Shown here one piece after another: positions 1 to 7,779 of a stretch of 64,000 nucleotides of DNA (position 1 is its first letter; each line of letters begins with the position of its first letter). The position numbers and the translations under genes were made by a program. The notes below the pieces were generated by a model that had not been told where the DNA came from, ran no database searches, and saw only the letters and a program-made list of their open reading frames with translations. The stretch is from Pseudomonas sp. HN11 (GTDB lineage Bacteria > Pseudomonadota > Gammaproteobacteria > Pseudomonadales > Pseudomonadaceae), in NCBI RefSeq assembly GCF_021390155.1, contig NZ_CP089985.1, forward strand, positions 4,537,001 to 4,601,000, written 5' to 3'.

Positions 1-2
1 AC

Positions 3-1514
3 CAGTCCCTCAAGCTGGTGGCCTGGAACCGGCGTTACCTGGAGCTGTTCAATTACCCGGACGGGCTGATCAGCGTGGGCCGCCCTATTGCCGACATCAT
101 TCGCTACAACGCCGAACGCGGGCTGTGCGGGCCGGGCGAAGCTGAAGTGCATGTGGCGCGCCGCCTGCACTGGATGCGCCAGGGCCGTGCGCACACCTCC
201 GAACGTTTATTCCCCAATGGACGGGTGATCGAGCTGATCGGCAACCCGATGCCTGGCGGCGGTTTCGTCATGAGCTTCACCGACATTACCGCGTTCCGCG
301 AAGCCGAGCAGGCACTCACCGAGGCCAACGAAGGCCTGGAACAGCGGGTGATCGAGCGTACCCATGAACTGTCGCAGCTCAACGTGGCGCTCACCGATGC
401 CAAGGGCGTAGCCGAGTCCGCCAGCCAATCGAAGACACGCTTCCTGGCGGCGGTCAGTCACGACTTGATGCAACCGCTGAACGCCGCACGCCTGTTCTCC
501 GCTGCCCTCTCCCACCAGAACGACGGCCTCTCCAGCGAAGCCCGGCAATTGGTGCAGCACCTGGACAGCTCGCTGCGTTCCGCCGAAGACCTGATCAGCG
601 ACTTGTTGGATATCTCGCGCCTGGAAAACGGCAAGATCAACCCACAGCGTCAGCCCTTTTTCATCAATGAGCTGTTCGACACCCTGGGCGCGGAGTTCAA
701 GGCGCTGGCCCAGGAGCAAGGCCTGCGCTTCCGCCTGCGTGGCAGTCGTTTACGCGTGGACAGCGACATCAAATTGCTACGGCGAATCCTGCAGAATTTT
801 CTCACCAACGCTTTCCGTTATGCCGACGGCCCGGTGCTGCTTGGCGTACGCCGACGCAAGGGCGAACTGTGCCTTGAAGTGTGGGACCGTGGCCCCGGCA
901 TTCCACTGGATAAACAGAAGGTGATCTTCGAGGAATTCAAGCGCTTGGACAGCCACCAGACCCGCGCGGAGAAAGGCCTGGGGCTCGGCCTGGCGATCGC
1001 CGACGGCCTGTGCCGCGTGCTGGGCCACCGTCTTAGCGTGCGCTCGTGGCCGGGCAAGGGCAGCGTGTTCAGTGTGCGCGTGCCGTTGGCGCGTAATCAG
1101 ACGACCTCGCAGGTCCAGAAACCGCAGGAAACCGGGCTACCGCTGAGCGGTGCGCAGGTGCTGTGCGTGGATAATGAAGAGAGCATCCTGATCGGCATGC
1201 GCAGCCTGTTGACGCGCTGGGGCTGCGAAGTGTGGACCGCCACCGACCAGGCGCAGTGCGCGGCGTTGCTGGCCGAGGGCGTGCGCCCGCAGCTGGCCCT
1301 GGTGGATTACCACCTGGACCATGGCGAAACCGGTACCGAATTAATGGGTTGGCTGCGCGCGCAATTGGCCGAGCCGATCCCCGGCGTAGTGATCAGCGCT
1401 GACGGCCGCCCTGAGATGGTGGCCGAAGTGCATGCAGCGGGGTTGGATTACCTGGCCAAGCCAGTGAAGCCGGCAGCGTTGCGGGCGTTGTTAAGCCGAC
1501 ACCTTCCCTTGTAA
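3..1514 (+). CDS. Hybrid sensor histidine kinase/response regulator, 5' end outside window
   Basis: The reading frame is open from the window edge, so this is the C-terminal part of a longer protein; the GTG at 18 is only the first in-window start-like codon. Counting from there, residues 1-100 are the end of a PAS-type sensor domain, about 100-135 a coiled linker, 140-205 a HisKA dimerisation domain with the phospho-acceptor His148 in AAVSHDLMQPL, 245-357 a HATPase domain (N box around QNFLTNAFRYA, G boxes WDRGPGIP and GLGLGLA), and 378-495 a receiver domain with Asp430 and Lys481. The order and motifs resemble Pseudomonas NahK/ErcS-prime type kinases. It is probably cytoplasmic, at least in this part, and signals by phosphorelay to a separate HPt protein. 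rmuC faces it five bases downstream. Confidence 0.85.
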   Translation, partial: QSLKLVAWNRRYLELFNYPDGLISVGRPIADIIRYNAERGLCGPGEAEVHVARRLHWMRQGRAHTSERLFPNGRVIELIGNPMPGGGFVMSFTDITAFREAEQALTEANEGLEQRVIERTHELSQLNVALTDAKGVAESASQSKTRFLAAVSHDLMQPLNAARLFSAALSHQNDGLSSEARQLVQHLDSSLRSAEDLISDLLDISRLENGKINPQRQPFFINELFDTLGAEFKALAQEQGLRFRLRGSRLRVDSDIKLLRRILQNFLTNAFRYADGPVLLGVRRRKGELCLEVWDRGPGIPLDKQKVIFEEFKRLDSHQTRAEKGLGLGLAIADGLCRVLGHRLSVRSWPGKGSVFSVRVPLARNQTTSQVQKPQETGLPLSGAQVLCVDNEESILIGMRSLLTRWGCEVWTATDQAQCAALLAEGVRPQLALVDYHLDHGETGTELMGWLRAQLAEPIPGVVISADGRPEMVAEVHAAGLDYLAKPVKPAALRALLSRHLPL

Positions 1515-1519
1515 CGCGG

Positions 1520-3016
1520 TTATTCCGGTAGGTGCGCGACACCCTCTGAATCCGTCATCGCCCGCTCCAGTAAATCAGCCGGCAGGCTTTTGCTCGCCCG
1601 CGCACCGAGCAACTTCAATTGCTCGGTGCGACTGACAAGATTCCCGCGTCCATCTGTCAGCTTGTTTCGCGCCGCGCTGTAAGCCTTGTCCAACTGCTGC
1701 AAGCGATTACCCACTTCATCCAGGTCCTGGATAAACAGCACGAACTTGTCGTACAGCCAACCGGCGCGCTCGGCGATTTCCCGTGCGTTCTGACTCTGGC
1801 GTTCCTGTTTCCATAGGCTGTCGATGACTCGCAGCGTGGCGAGCAAGGTGGTCGGGCTGACGATAACGATATGGCGGTCGAACGCTTCCTGAAACAGGTT
1901 GGGTTCGGCCTGCAACGCGGCGGAAAACGCGGCCTCTATAGGCACGAACAACAACACGAAATCCAGGCTGTGCAGGCCCTCCAGGCGTTTATAATCCTTG
2001 CCGGCCAAGCCTTTGACGTGATTGCGCAGCGACAGCACGTGCTGCTTCAGTGCGGCTTGGCCAATCACTTCATCCTCCGCCGCCACGTATTGTTGATACG
2101 CGGTGAGGCTGACCTTGGAATCCACCACCACCTGCTTGTCGCCGGGCAACATGATCAGCACGTCCGGCTGGAACCGCTCGCCGTCCGGGCCCTTGAGACT
2201 GACTTGGGTCTGGTATTCACGCCCCTTCTCAAGCCCCGCATGCTCCAGCACCCGCTCAAGGATCAACTCTCCCCAGTTGCCCTGGGTTTTCTGACCCTTG
2301 AGCGCACGGGTGAGGTTGGTGGCCTCGTCTGACAGGCGCAGGTTCAGTTGCTGTAGACGTTCAAGCTCCTTGGCCAGGGAAAAGCGCTCGCGCGCCTCGT
2401 TCTGATAACTTTCCTCCACGCGTTTTTCGAAGGACTGGATACGTTCCTTCAACGGGTCGAGCAACTGGCCCAGGCGTTCCTGGCTGGTTTCGGCGAAGCG
2501 CTGTTCGCGCTCATCGAAAATCTTGCCGGCCAACTCGGCGAACTGCGCGCGCAGCTCATCCCGTGAGCCTTGCAGGTCGGTGAGACGTTGTTGATGACTG
2601 TCCTGCTGTTCCCGCAGTTCGGCGCGCAAGGCGGCCGACAATGCATCGAGGCGACGCAGTTCGCTCTCTTTGGCGCTGCGGTCCAGGTTCCACGCATGGG
2701 CGGCGTCGCGGGCGTTATCGCGGTCAATCTGCAGCAGTTCGACTTCACGGCGTACGGCGGCCAAGTCAGCCTGTTTAGCGGCGTTGGCCTGGCTAAGGTC
2801 GCTGATTTCATCGCGGCTGGCATCCAGCTGCGCGGCAAGGCCTTCCTGGGCCAGTTGCGCGGTGGCCAGGCGTTCTTCGAGCAACTCCCAGCCGGTCATG
2901 CGTGCAGTCAGCCGTCGCTGAAGTCGCCAACACACGGCCAATAAAGGCACGGCAGCGCCAGCGACGCCGAGGGCAATACTGGGCCAGTCAAAAGCCATAG
3001 ATATGTCTGCCATCAC
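1520..3016 (-). CDS. rmuC: DNA recombination protein RmuC
   Basis: 498 residues, the usual RmuC length. An N-terminal hydrophobic segment (about residues 14-30) would anchor it in the inner membrane. A long charged coiled coil follows (about 35-220), then the conserved RmuC nuclease-like domain with blocks such as GNWGELILERVLE, PDGERFQPDVLIMLPG and VVDSKVSL. In the family RmuC limits inversions between short inverted repeats; the biochemical activity is inferred from the PD-(D/E)XK-like fold. The start is uncertain: a GTG followed directly by ATG opens the frame, and an in-frame ATG lies at 2998; none has a strong ribosome binding site. It converges on the sensor kinase gene. Confidence 0.92.
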   Translation of the reverse strand: MMADISMAFDWPSIALGVAGAAVPLLAVCWRLQRRLTARMTGWELLEERLATAQLAQEGLAAQLDASRDEISDLSQANAAKQADLAAVRREVELLQIDRDNARDAAHAWNLDRSAKESELRRLDALSAALRAELREQQDSHQQRLTDLQGSRDELRAQFAELAGKIFDEREQRFAETSQERLGQLLDPLKERIQSFEKRVEESYQNEARERFSLAKELERLQQLNLRLSDEATNLTRALKGQKTQGNWGELILERVLEHAGLEKGREYQTQVSLKGPDGERFQPDVLIMLPGDKQVVVDSKVSLTAYQQYVAAEDEVIGQAALKQHVLSLRNHVKGLAGKDYKRLEGLHSLDFVLLFVPIEAAFSAALQAEPNLFQEAFDRHIVIVSPTTLLATLRVIDSLWKQERQSQNAREIAERAGWLYDKFVLFIQDLDEVGNRLQQLDKAYSAARNKLTDGRGNLVSRTEQLKLLGARASKSLPADLLERAMTDSEGVAHLPE

Positions 3017-3059
3017 CGAAAAAAAACAAGGTTAGCGGAGCGCAGGGCCTGAGGACAGC

Positions 3060-3383
3060 TCAGTCTTCGACCTGGCCCAGTTCACGCTGGGCGCGGCGAT
3101 CACCGGCGCGGGCCGCCAGGCGCAGCAGATCATGGCCGATGCGTCGGTCGCGGGCGTTCCCGCACTCACGGCACATGAGTTGGCCCAGACGGCTTTGTGC
3201 GGCAACTACGCCGTCACGAGCCGGCTGCTTGAGCAAACGCCCGGCAAAATGTTTGACGTTGGTGTTGTGACCCAGGCGCGGGTTGTCGAGCAACCACAAG
3301 GCAACTCTCAGTGAAAAGCACTTGGGGGCGGTAACAGTTTGAGGGGTATCGGTAACAGAAGGTGATACTGAGCGAAACTTCAT
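3060..3383 (-). CDS. Small SEL1-like repeat protein
   Basis: About 107 residues if it starts at the ATG at 3383. The part after residue 25 (RVALWLLDNPRL... AAQSRLGQLMCRECGNARDRRIGHDLLRLAARAGDRRAQRELGQ) has the small-residue spacing of SEL1/TPR helices, with one full and one partial repeat. The first 24 residues are poorly repeat-like and no Shine-Dalgarno sequence precedes the ATG, so the true start may be further in. It lies 43 bases upstream of rmuC on the same strand and may be cotranscribed with it. Function unknown; SEL1 proteins usually act as protein-interaction scaffolds. Confidence 0.6.
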   Translation of the reverse strand: MKFRSVSPSVTDTPQTVTAPKCFSLRVALWLLDNPRLGHNTNVKHFAGRLLKQPARDGVVAAQSRLGQLMCRECGNARDRRIGHDLLRLAARAGDRRAQRELGQVED

Positions 3384-3487
3384 AAAGCACTGAGGGACAG
3401 AACGGAAGGCGCGCCACTCTACTCTTTTTTTCGTACAGGTAAAGCTGAAAAAACTCTATACGCCCGTTCTAGAGCAAGCGCTCGGGA

Positions 3488-3522
3488 CAATCCACAGAAG
3501 CTGTGGATAACTCAGTGGACAA
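3488..3522. promoter_or_regulatory. Cluster of DnaA-box-like sites in the 3384-3839 intergenic region
   Basis: TGTGGATAA at 3502-3510 is the exact complement of the DnaA box TTATCCACA. It is flanked by two imperfect matches, CAATCCACA at 3489-3497 and AGTGGACAA at 3514-3522. The rest of the 456-base gap holds A/T-rich stretches and no convincing ORF. Three boxes within 35 bases could bind DnaA, but no origin-type genes are nearby, so a regulatory or chance explanation is as likely. Confidence 0.35.
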
Positions 3523-3839
3523 CCCCCCTTGAACTGGCGCAAAGCCGCATGGAATGGGGGCCGCAGTCAAACTGACGATTTTTTCACCAATAAAAAAAAG
3601 CCAGATTTTTCATTGACTTAAATTTCCATTACAGGCAAATGGCACACCGAAGGCGCAGTTGACAGTACGGTTACACACGCCGCAACTAATGTGCACAACT
3701 ACTCTCCAACGGTTATATCGCCGGCTTTTTTTGAAGCTACACGTAGCAAAAATGTTACTGCCGAGGCAAATCAGGGACTTTTCAAATCTTTCCCGGCTGG
3801 CCACACTCCTCCACCTACAACGCGACGGTGGGTGGCTCG

Positions 3840-4145
3840 ATGAAAGGAATTCTGTTGTTCGCCGTGTTGCTACTGGCTGTCTGCGCCATTTCCCTGGGAA
3901 TCAATGCGGCACTGCCGTCTCCGGATGGAGCGCTGTTCGCCATCGCGATCCTGCTGTCGGCGGCGTTCACTGCTGTCAGCTTGTGCATCGAACTCGGCGA
4001 TGGCCGGATCAATGACATGGGTGATGTAATGAAGGTGGTCGAGAACGGCCAATCCCTGCGCCTGACACTCGCCGCCTACGGGCTGGGCTGTTCGCTGGCT
4101 GCGGCAACCACCGTGCTGGTCTATCGGGGCCTGCTGGGCGGCTGA
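3840..4145 (+). CDS. Small inner-membrane protein, unknown function
   Basis: 101 residues from the ATG at 3840; a GTG 12 bases upstream is the alternative. Three hydrophobic segments are visible: about residues 3-24, 32-52 and 77-97. Between the second and third lies a short polar stretch (ELGDGRINDMGDVMKVVENGQSLR). There is no signal-peptidase site. It stands alone between two large intergenic regions, and I do not recognise the family. The predicted topology is three membrane spans, with the charged loop between spans two and three. No function can be assigned from context. Confidence 0.6.
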   Translation: MKGILLFAVLLLAVCAISLGINAALPSPDGALFAIAILLSAAFTAVSLCIELGDGRINDMGDVMKVVENGQSLRLTLAAYGLGCSLAAATTVLVYRGLLGG

Positions 4146-4505
4146 TGGATTTTTTTTGGCTACACACTTCCCTTACCCGATTCAATCCGTTACTATCCGC
4201 GGCGTTAGTACCAAGCTGAAAGTCAATTCTGGTCGAACAACTCCCATGTACAACACGGGATCGACCACCTCGATGGTTTCCAGGTATCACTTGCGACGAC
4301 ACTGCCTTTGAACAAGCAAAGGGTGCCGCGAAGTTTCCATACTCTGACCGAACCAACCTGCAAATTGATCAGGATCTTCACCCCGGGCCCAGAACCTTTG
4401 CCCCTGTTGTGTTGCCTGCCCTCCTAAGTACCTACCTGCCAGCCCAAGCGCGCCTAACTTATCAGCGCTTCAAACTGGCTGCTTTGTTCCAGTCGGGTTC
4501 TTCGT
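4146..4505. other. Long non-coding stretch with hairpins
   Basis: No credible ORF on either strand. Two inverted repeats are visible: GGTCGA 4231-4236 with TCGACC 4261-4266, enclosing CCC/GGG at 4243-4245 and 4257-4259; and AAGCGC 4446-4451 with GCGCTT 4465-4470. A cytosine-rich run lies at about 4381-4430. It could be a long 5' leader of the 74-codon gene at 4589 or an independent small RNA. I recognise no known RNA family. Confidence 0.3.
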
Positions 4506-4538
4506 TTGATCAATGGTGATCAACGTTACTGGAACGTT
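4506..4538. promoter_or_regulatory. Two adjacent perfect dyads upstream of the small gene at 4589
   Basis: TTGATCA-ATGG-TGATCAA at 4506-4523 is a perfect 7-bp inverted repeat, followed immediately by AACGTT-ACTGG-AACGTT at 4522-4538. They lie 51-83 bases before the ATG, where operators or activator sites commonly sit. The first resembles Fnr/Anr boxes (TTGAT-N4-ATCAA), which it matches exactly at the five conserved bases of each arm. Anr control is therefore a reasonable inference. Confidence 0.5.
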
Positions 4539-4588
4539 TTAATACGGCACGGTTCTTATCTGTGTCATTTGTAGGAACACCAATAATT

Positions 4589-4813
4589 ATGAACGCTCAA
4601 ATCCATACTCAGGATGCCATTCGCACCCTCACCAACGCTTTTGCTCCAATGAACTGCCTGATCATGGCCGCTCGCAAAGGCTGCTTCAGCTTCACCCTGG
4701 TCAACGAACACGGCATCGCTCGTCACAGCGAACGCCTGTACCCCGATCAATACTCCAGCGCAGAACCGCTGCAGGCCGTGATCGAGCGTACCCGTCAGGC
4801 ACTGACTGCCTGA
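4589..4813 (+). CDS. Small conserved pseudomonad-type protein, unknown function
   Basis: 74 residues from the ATG at 4589, which I prefer over an upstream in-frame GTG at 4562 because AGGA lies 12 bases before it and the extra residues look non-coding. The protein is mixed alpha/beta in appearance (MNAQIHTQDAIRTLTNAF; KGCFSFTLVNEHGIARHSERL; PLQAVIERTRQAL), with no signal peptide or membrane segment. A strong terminator follows and two dyads precede it, so it is a monocistronic, probably regulated gene. I do not recognise a named family. Confidence 0.7.
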   Translation: MNAQIHTQDAIRTLTNAFAPMNCLIMAARKGCFSFTLVNEHGIARHSERLYPDQYSSAEPLQAVIERTRQALTA

Positions 4814-4835
4814 TCGACCTGAGTCGCTGAAACAC

Positions 4836-4866
4836 AAAAACCCTGTTTAAAAAGCAGGGTTTTTTA
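4836..4866 (+). terminator. Rho-independent terminator
   Basis: AAAACCCTG and CAGGGTTTTT form a stem with an A-rich loop, followed by T residues, 23 bases after the small gene's stop. Confidence 0.85.
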
Positions 4867-5094
4867 TTGTCCGGAATTTGCCTACTGAGCTTTTGTACTA
4901 AGTTCAAATAGATATAAACGTTATAACTAAATGAAGAAGATGTTTTAAAAACAGTCCTTTACATCACAAATATGACACTACACTTCAACTCAAGCGGCAT
5001 GATCCGCTTCCGGCGAGCCTGAGATCCGATCCACTGCTGCCAAGCCCCCTACCTTCTCAGGCTTCGTCGACCACTTTCACGGATTGAGGCTTGT

Positions 5095-5577
5095 ATGGGT
5101 ATCGCTGCCAGTGAATTGTGTCGTTATGTGATCCGGCCGACCTTGATGTACCTCGGCCGCCATAACCTGACGGCCGAGTCCCTGCTGCTGGGCATTGCCG
5201 CCAGCCAGTCGGAGCTCGGTTCCGCGCTGCACGACCGCCGCGGGCATGGCCTGTACAGCATCACCGAACCGCGCCACCGCGCCTTGTGGGATGACTACCT
5301 GGCGCTGGATCCCGAACGTGCCAGCCTGGTACGCGGGCTCGCCAGCCAGCATGCGTTCCTCAGCGCTCCGCAACTGGAGCTCACCGTCAACCTGCGTTAC
5401 GCCACGGCCATTGCCTGGCTTTTGGTGGAACAACACACCCCCGCACTGCCTCCGCCCGGTGATGTGCTGGCCATGGCGCGTATCTGGAAAGAAATTTTTC
5501 ACCCACAAGGACGGCTGCGCGATTTCACTCAAGCCTGGCAAACCTGTGTTTCACCCATGAATCACGTGATTTGCTGA
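5095..5577 (+). CDS. Conserved hypothetical protein next to fadL
   Basis: 160 residues starting MGIAASELCRYVIRP. It is largely helical, with no signal peptide or transmembrane segment. Recognisable blocks are LTAESLLLGIAASQSELGSALHD, GLYSITEPRHRALWDDYL and LRYATAIAWLLVEQ. The LLGIAASQS...Y.I stretch is reminiscent of small phage-like peptidoglycan-associated proteins, but no catalytic motif can be pinned down. It sits 146 bases upstream of a FadL homologue on the same strand. Function unknown; a fairly wide intergenic region on each side suggests its own promoter. Confidence 0.65.
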   Translation: MGIAASELCRYVIRPTLMYLGRHNLTAESLLLGIAASQSELGSALHDRRGHGLYSITEPRHRALWDDYLALDPERASLVRGLASQHAFLSAPQLELTVNLRYATAIAWLLVEQHTPALPPPGDVLAMARIWKEIFHPQGRLRDFTQAWQTCVSPMNHVIC

Positions 5578-5723
5578 CCGGGCAATTTGCAAGATTCGTC
5601 AAAAAACCGGAATTTTGGTCGGATTGTCCTACAAAAATGCTCTATCTCCTGCATTACAGCCTATAGCGCGATCTTAAATTTATTGTTACTTTCCGCAGCG
5701 GTGATCACCACGGAGTTCTAATA

Positions 5724-7007
5724 ATGAAAAAAGTAATGCTCAAGACCACACTTAGCCTCGCCGTTGCCATGGCATCCTCCCACCTGTTTGCAAGCGGTTT
5801 CGCACTGAACGAACAGAGCGTCAGCGGGATGGGTACGGGTTTCGCAGGTCGCTCTTCTTCTGCCGATGATGCAAGCACTGTTTACGGTAACCCTGCCGGT
5901 ATGGCTCGCCTGAATGGCCAGCAGATCACAGGTGGTGTTGCTGCCATTGATGCCTCGACCGATATCAGCAACACCGGCGGGAACTCTCGTGGCTCCAACA
6001 AAGGTGACATGGTGCCGTTCACTGCGGTGCCATTTGGCTTCTACACCAACAAACTCAATGACCAGTGGGCCATCGGCTTCGGTGTGTATGCACCGTTTGG
6101 CCTGGTGACCGACTATGAAAGCGGCTTCCAGGGCCGTGGCTTCGGCAGCAAGAGCGAAGTGAAGGTCATGACTTTCCAGCCAACTGTCAGCTATGCCTTC
6201 AACGACCGCGTGTCCATCGGTTTTGGTCCGACTATCAACCGGATCTCCGGTGTGCTGGAATCGGACAAGACCCTTAACCCTGCCGTCAGCGATACCAACG
6301 TCAAAATCAAGGGCGATGATACGGCACTGGGCTTCAATGTCGGTGTATTGGTCCAGGCGACTGATACAACACGTGTTGGCCTGACCTACCACTCCAAGGT
6401 CAAGTACAAGTTGGACGGCCATACCACCGTCAGCGGCCCCGCCGCCACTCAACCTTTCCTGCGTAACAACCGTTACGACGCATCGCTGAAAATCGATACG
6501 CCAGAGTCCTACGACTTGTCGGTCACACAAGACCTGACTGACGCCTGGAAACTGTATGGGGGTGCTACCTGGACGCGCTGGAGTCGCCTGAAAGAGATCA
6601 CTGTCAACAACAAAGGTGTGACCGGGGCAGGTGGTTTATTGGCACCGACCCAGCTCAGCGCGATCACCGAAGAACAGAATTGGCACGACACCTGGGCCTA
6701 CGCAGTGGGTACTTCTTATCAGTTGACCAAACAAGTGGTGCTGCGTACCGGATTGACCTTCGACCAGTCACCCACCAACAACACCAATCGTTCGCCGCGG
6801 ATTCCTACAGGCGACCGTACGATCTTCAGTGTGGGCTTGGGTTACAAAGTCATGGATAACATGACAATTGACCTGGCTTACTCGTACCTGAAGGAAGAGG
6901 ACGTCAAGGTCAACCAGACCGCTGCCGCTCCTTCAACCGCCAGCTACCGCGCCAAGTATGAAAACAGTGCCAACGGCTTCGGCCTGGGCATGACCTACAC
7001 CTTCTGA
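5724..7007 (+). CDS. fadL: OmpP1/FadL/TodX family outer membrane transporter
   Basis: 427 residues, the normal family size. A signal peptide (MKKVMLKTTLSLAVAMASSHLFAS) is followed by the FadL hatch-domain start, GFALNEQSVSGMGTGFAGRSS, with the typical ...ASTVYGNPAGMARL block. The rest alternates in the manner of a beta barrel and ends in aromatic phenylalanine (GLGMTYTF), the usual outer-membrane sorting signal. The family takes up long-chain fatty acids or other hydrophobic compounds across the outer membrane. GGAG nine bases before the ATG supports the start. It is monocistronic, closed by a strong terminator. The exact substrate cannot be told from the sequence. Confidence 0.92.
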   Translation: MKKVMLKTTLSLAVAMASSHLFASGFALNEQSVSGMGTGFAGRSSSADDASTVYGNPAGMARLNGQQITGGVAAIDASTDISNTGGNSRGSNKGDMVPFTAVPFGFYTNKLNDQWAIGFGVYAPFGLVTDYESGFQGRGFGSKSEVKVMTFQPTVSYAFNDRVSIGFGPTINRISGVLESDKTLNPAVSDTNVKIKGDDTALGFNVGVLVQATDTTRVGLTYHSKVKYKLDGHTTVSGPAATQPFLRNNRYDASLKIDTPESYDLSVTQDLTDAWKLYGGATWTRWSRLKEITVNNKGVTGAGGLLAPTQLSAITEEQNWHDTWAYAVGTSYQLTKQVVLRTGLTFDQSPTNNTNRSPRIPTGDRTIFSVGLGYKVMDNMTIDLAYSYLKEEDVKVNQTAAAPSTASYRAKYENSANGFGLGMTYTF

Positions 7008-7020
7008 TCCAGATCGGTGT

Positions 7021-7061
7021 AAAAAAAGCCCCGCTCTCCAGCAAAGGAAGCGGGGCTTTTT
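7021..7061. terminator. Bidirectional terminator between fadL and the glutathione peroxidase gene
   Basis: AAAGCCCCGCT and AGCGGGGCTTT pair, with A-rich and T-rich flanks, so the hairpin can end transcription from both converging genes. Confidence 0.9.
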
Positions 7062-7073
7062 AATGGCTGATTA

Positions 7074-7625
7074 TCAAGGCTTGGACGCTATCGCTTCCTC
7101 CACCGCCTTGATCATGTCCGGGCTGTCCGGTTTCGTGAGGCTGGAAAAATTGGCAATCACCTTGCCCTGCCGATCGACCACGTACTTGTAGAAATTCCAC
7201 TTTGGCGGCGCGTCGGTTTGCTTGGCTAACACCTTGAACAGCTGCACCGCATCCGGCCCCTTGACCTTCTGTGGCTCGGTCATGGTGAAGGTCACGCCGT
7301 AGTTGACGTAGCAGACCTTGGCGGTTTCTTCGCCGGTCTTGGCTTCCTGCTTGAAGTCATCCGATGGCACGCCGATCACTTCCAGCCCTTCGCCCTTGTA
7401 GCGTTGATACAAGGCTTCGAGACCTTTGAACTGTGGAGCGAACCCGCAGAAGCTGGCGGTGTTGACGATCACCAAGGGCTTGCCAGCAAAGCGCTGGCAC
7501 AGGTCGATGGATTCCTTGGCGCGCAGCTTGGGCAATTGACCTTCCAGCAGCGGCGGGCAACTGGCAGCCAGCGCAGCACTGCCAATAGCCATCAGGACGG
7601 GTACAGTGAGCCACCGCATCTGCAT
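7074..7625 (-). CDS. Exported glutathione peroxidase-like thiol peroxidase
   Basis: 183 residues with an N-terminal signal peptide (about 1-21, AALAAS cleavage region), so probably periplasmic. The thioredoxin-fold peroxidase core has the peroxidatic Cys60 in NTASFCGF, and Trp143-Asn144 in WNFYK. The position where cytosolic enzymes carry FPCNQF reads VPSDDF (residues 86-91), so the glutamine of the usual catalytic tetrad appears to be replaced. Cys105 could be a resolving cysteine. It reduces hydroperoxides using thioredoxin- or glutathione-like donors by family analogy. It lies 34 bases downstream of a small ORF coupled to the MFS gene and may be in that operon. Confidence 0.88.
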   Translation of the reverse strand: MQMRWLTVPVLMAIGSAALAASCPPLLEGQLPKLRAKESIDLCQRFAGKPLVIVNTASFCGFAPQFKGLEALYQRYKGEGLEVIGVPSDDFKQEAKTGEETAKVCYVNYGVTFTMTEPQKVKGPDAVQLFKVLAKQTDAPPKWNFYKYVVDRQGKVIANFSSLTKPDSPDMIKAVEEAIASKP

Positions 7626-7659
7626 GTCGTGTGTCCTTGAAAGTAGTCAAAGCACGAAC

Positions 7660-7779
7660 TTAACAGATCGACATACCCAGTTGCATCAACGCCAGCCCGC
7701 CGTGTTGCCAGCCCCACCAGGCCAGCAACATCAAAACCAACACCGCGGCGAGGGTCAACCCGCGTATCGCTATGCTCAT
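7660..7779 (-). CDS. 39-residue single-span membrane peptide, coupled to the MFS gene
   Basis: The ATG at 7779-7777 overlaps the TGA of the MFS gene (7778-7776) as ATGA, a classic translational-coupling arrangement. The frame runs 39 codons to TAA at 7662-7660. The peptide begins MSIAIRGLTLAAVLVLMLLAW, continues WGWQHGGLALMQLG and ends MSIC. It has one hydrophobic span (about residues 8-24), a positive N-terminal residue and an aromatic WWGW border, as in small inner-membrane proteins. It may modulate the transporter or the peroxidase encoded next, but that is inference. Confidence 0.6.
   Translation of the reverse strand: MSIAIRGLTLAAVLVLMLLAWWGWQHGGLALMQLGMSIC

Noticed and set aside
3610..3804. 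Open frame of 64 codons on the minus strand in the gap
   Set aside because: No ribosome binding site and no coding-like composition.
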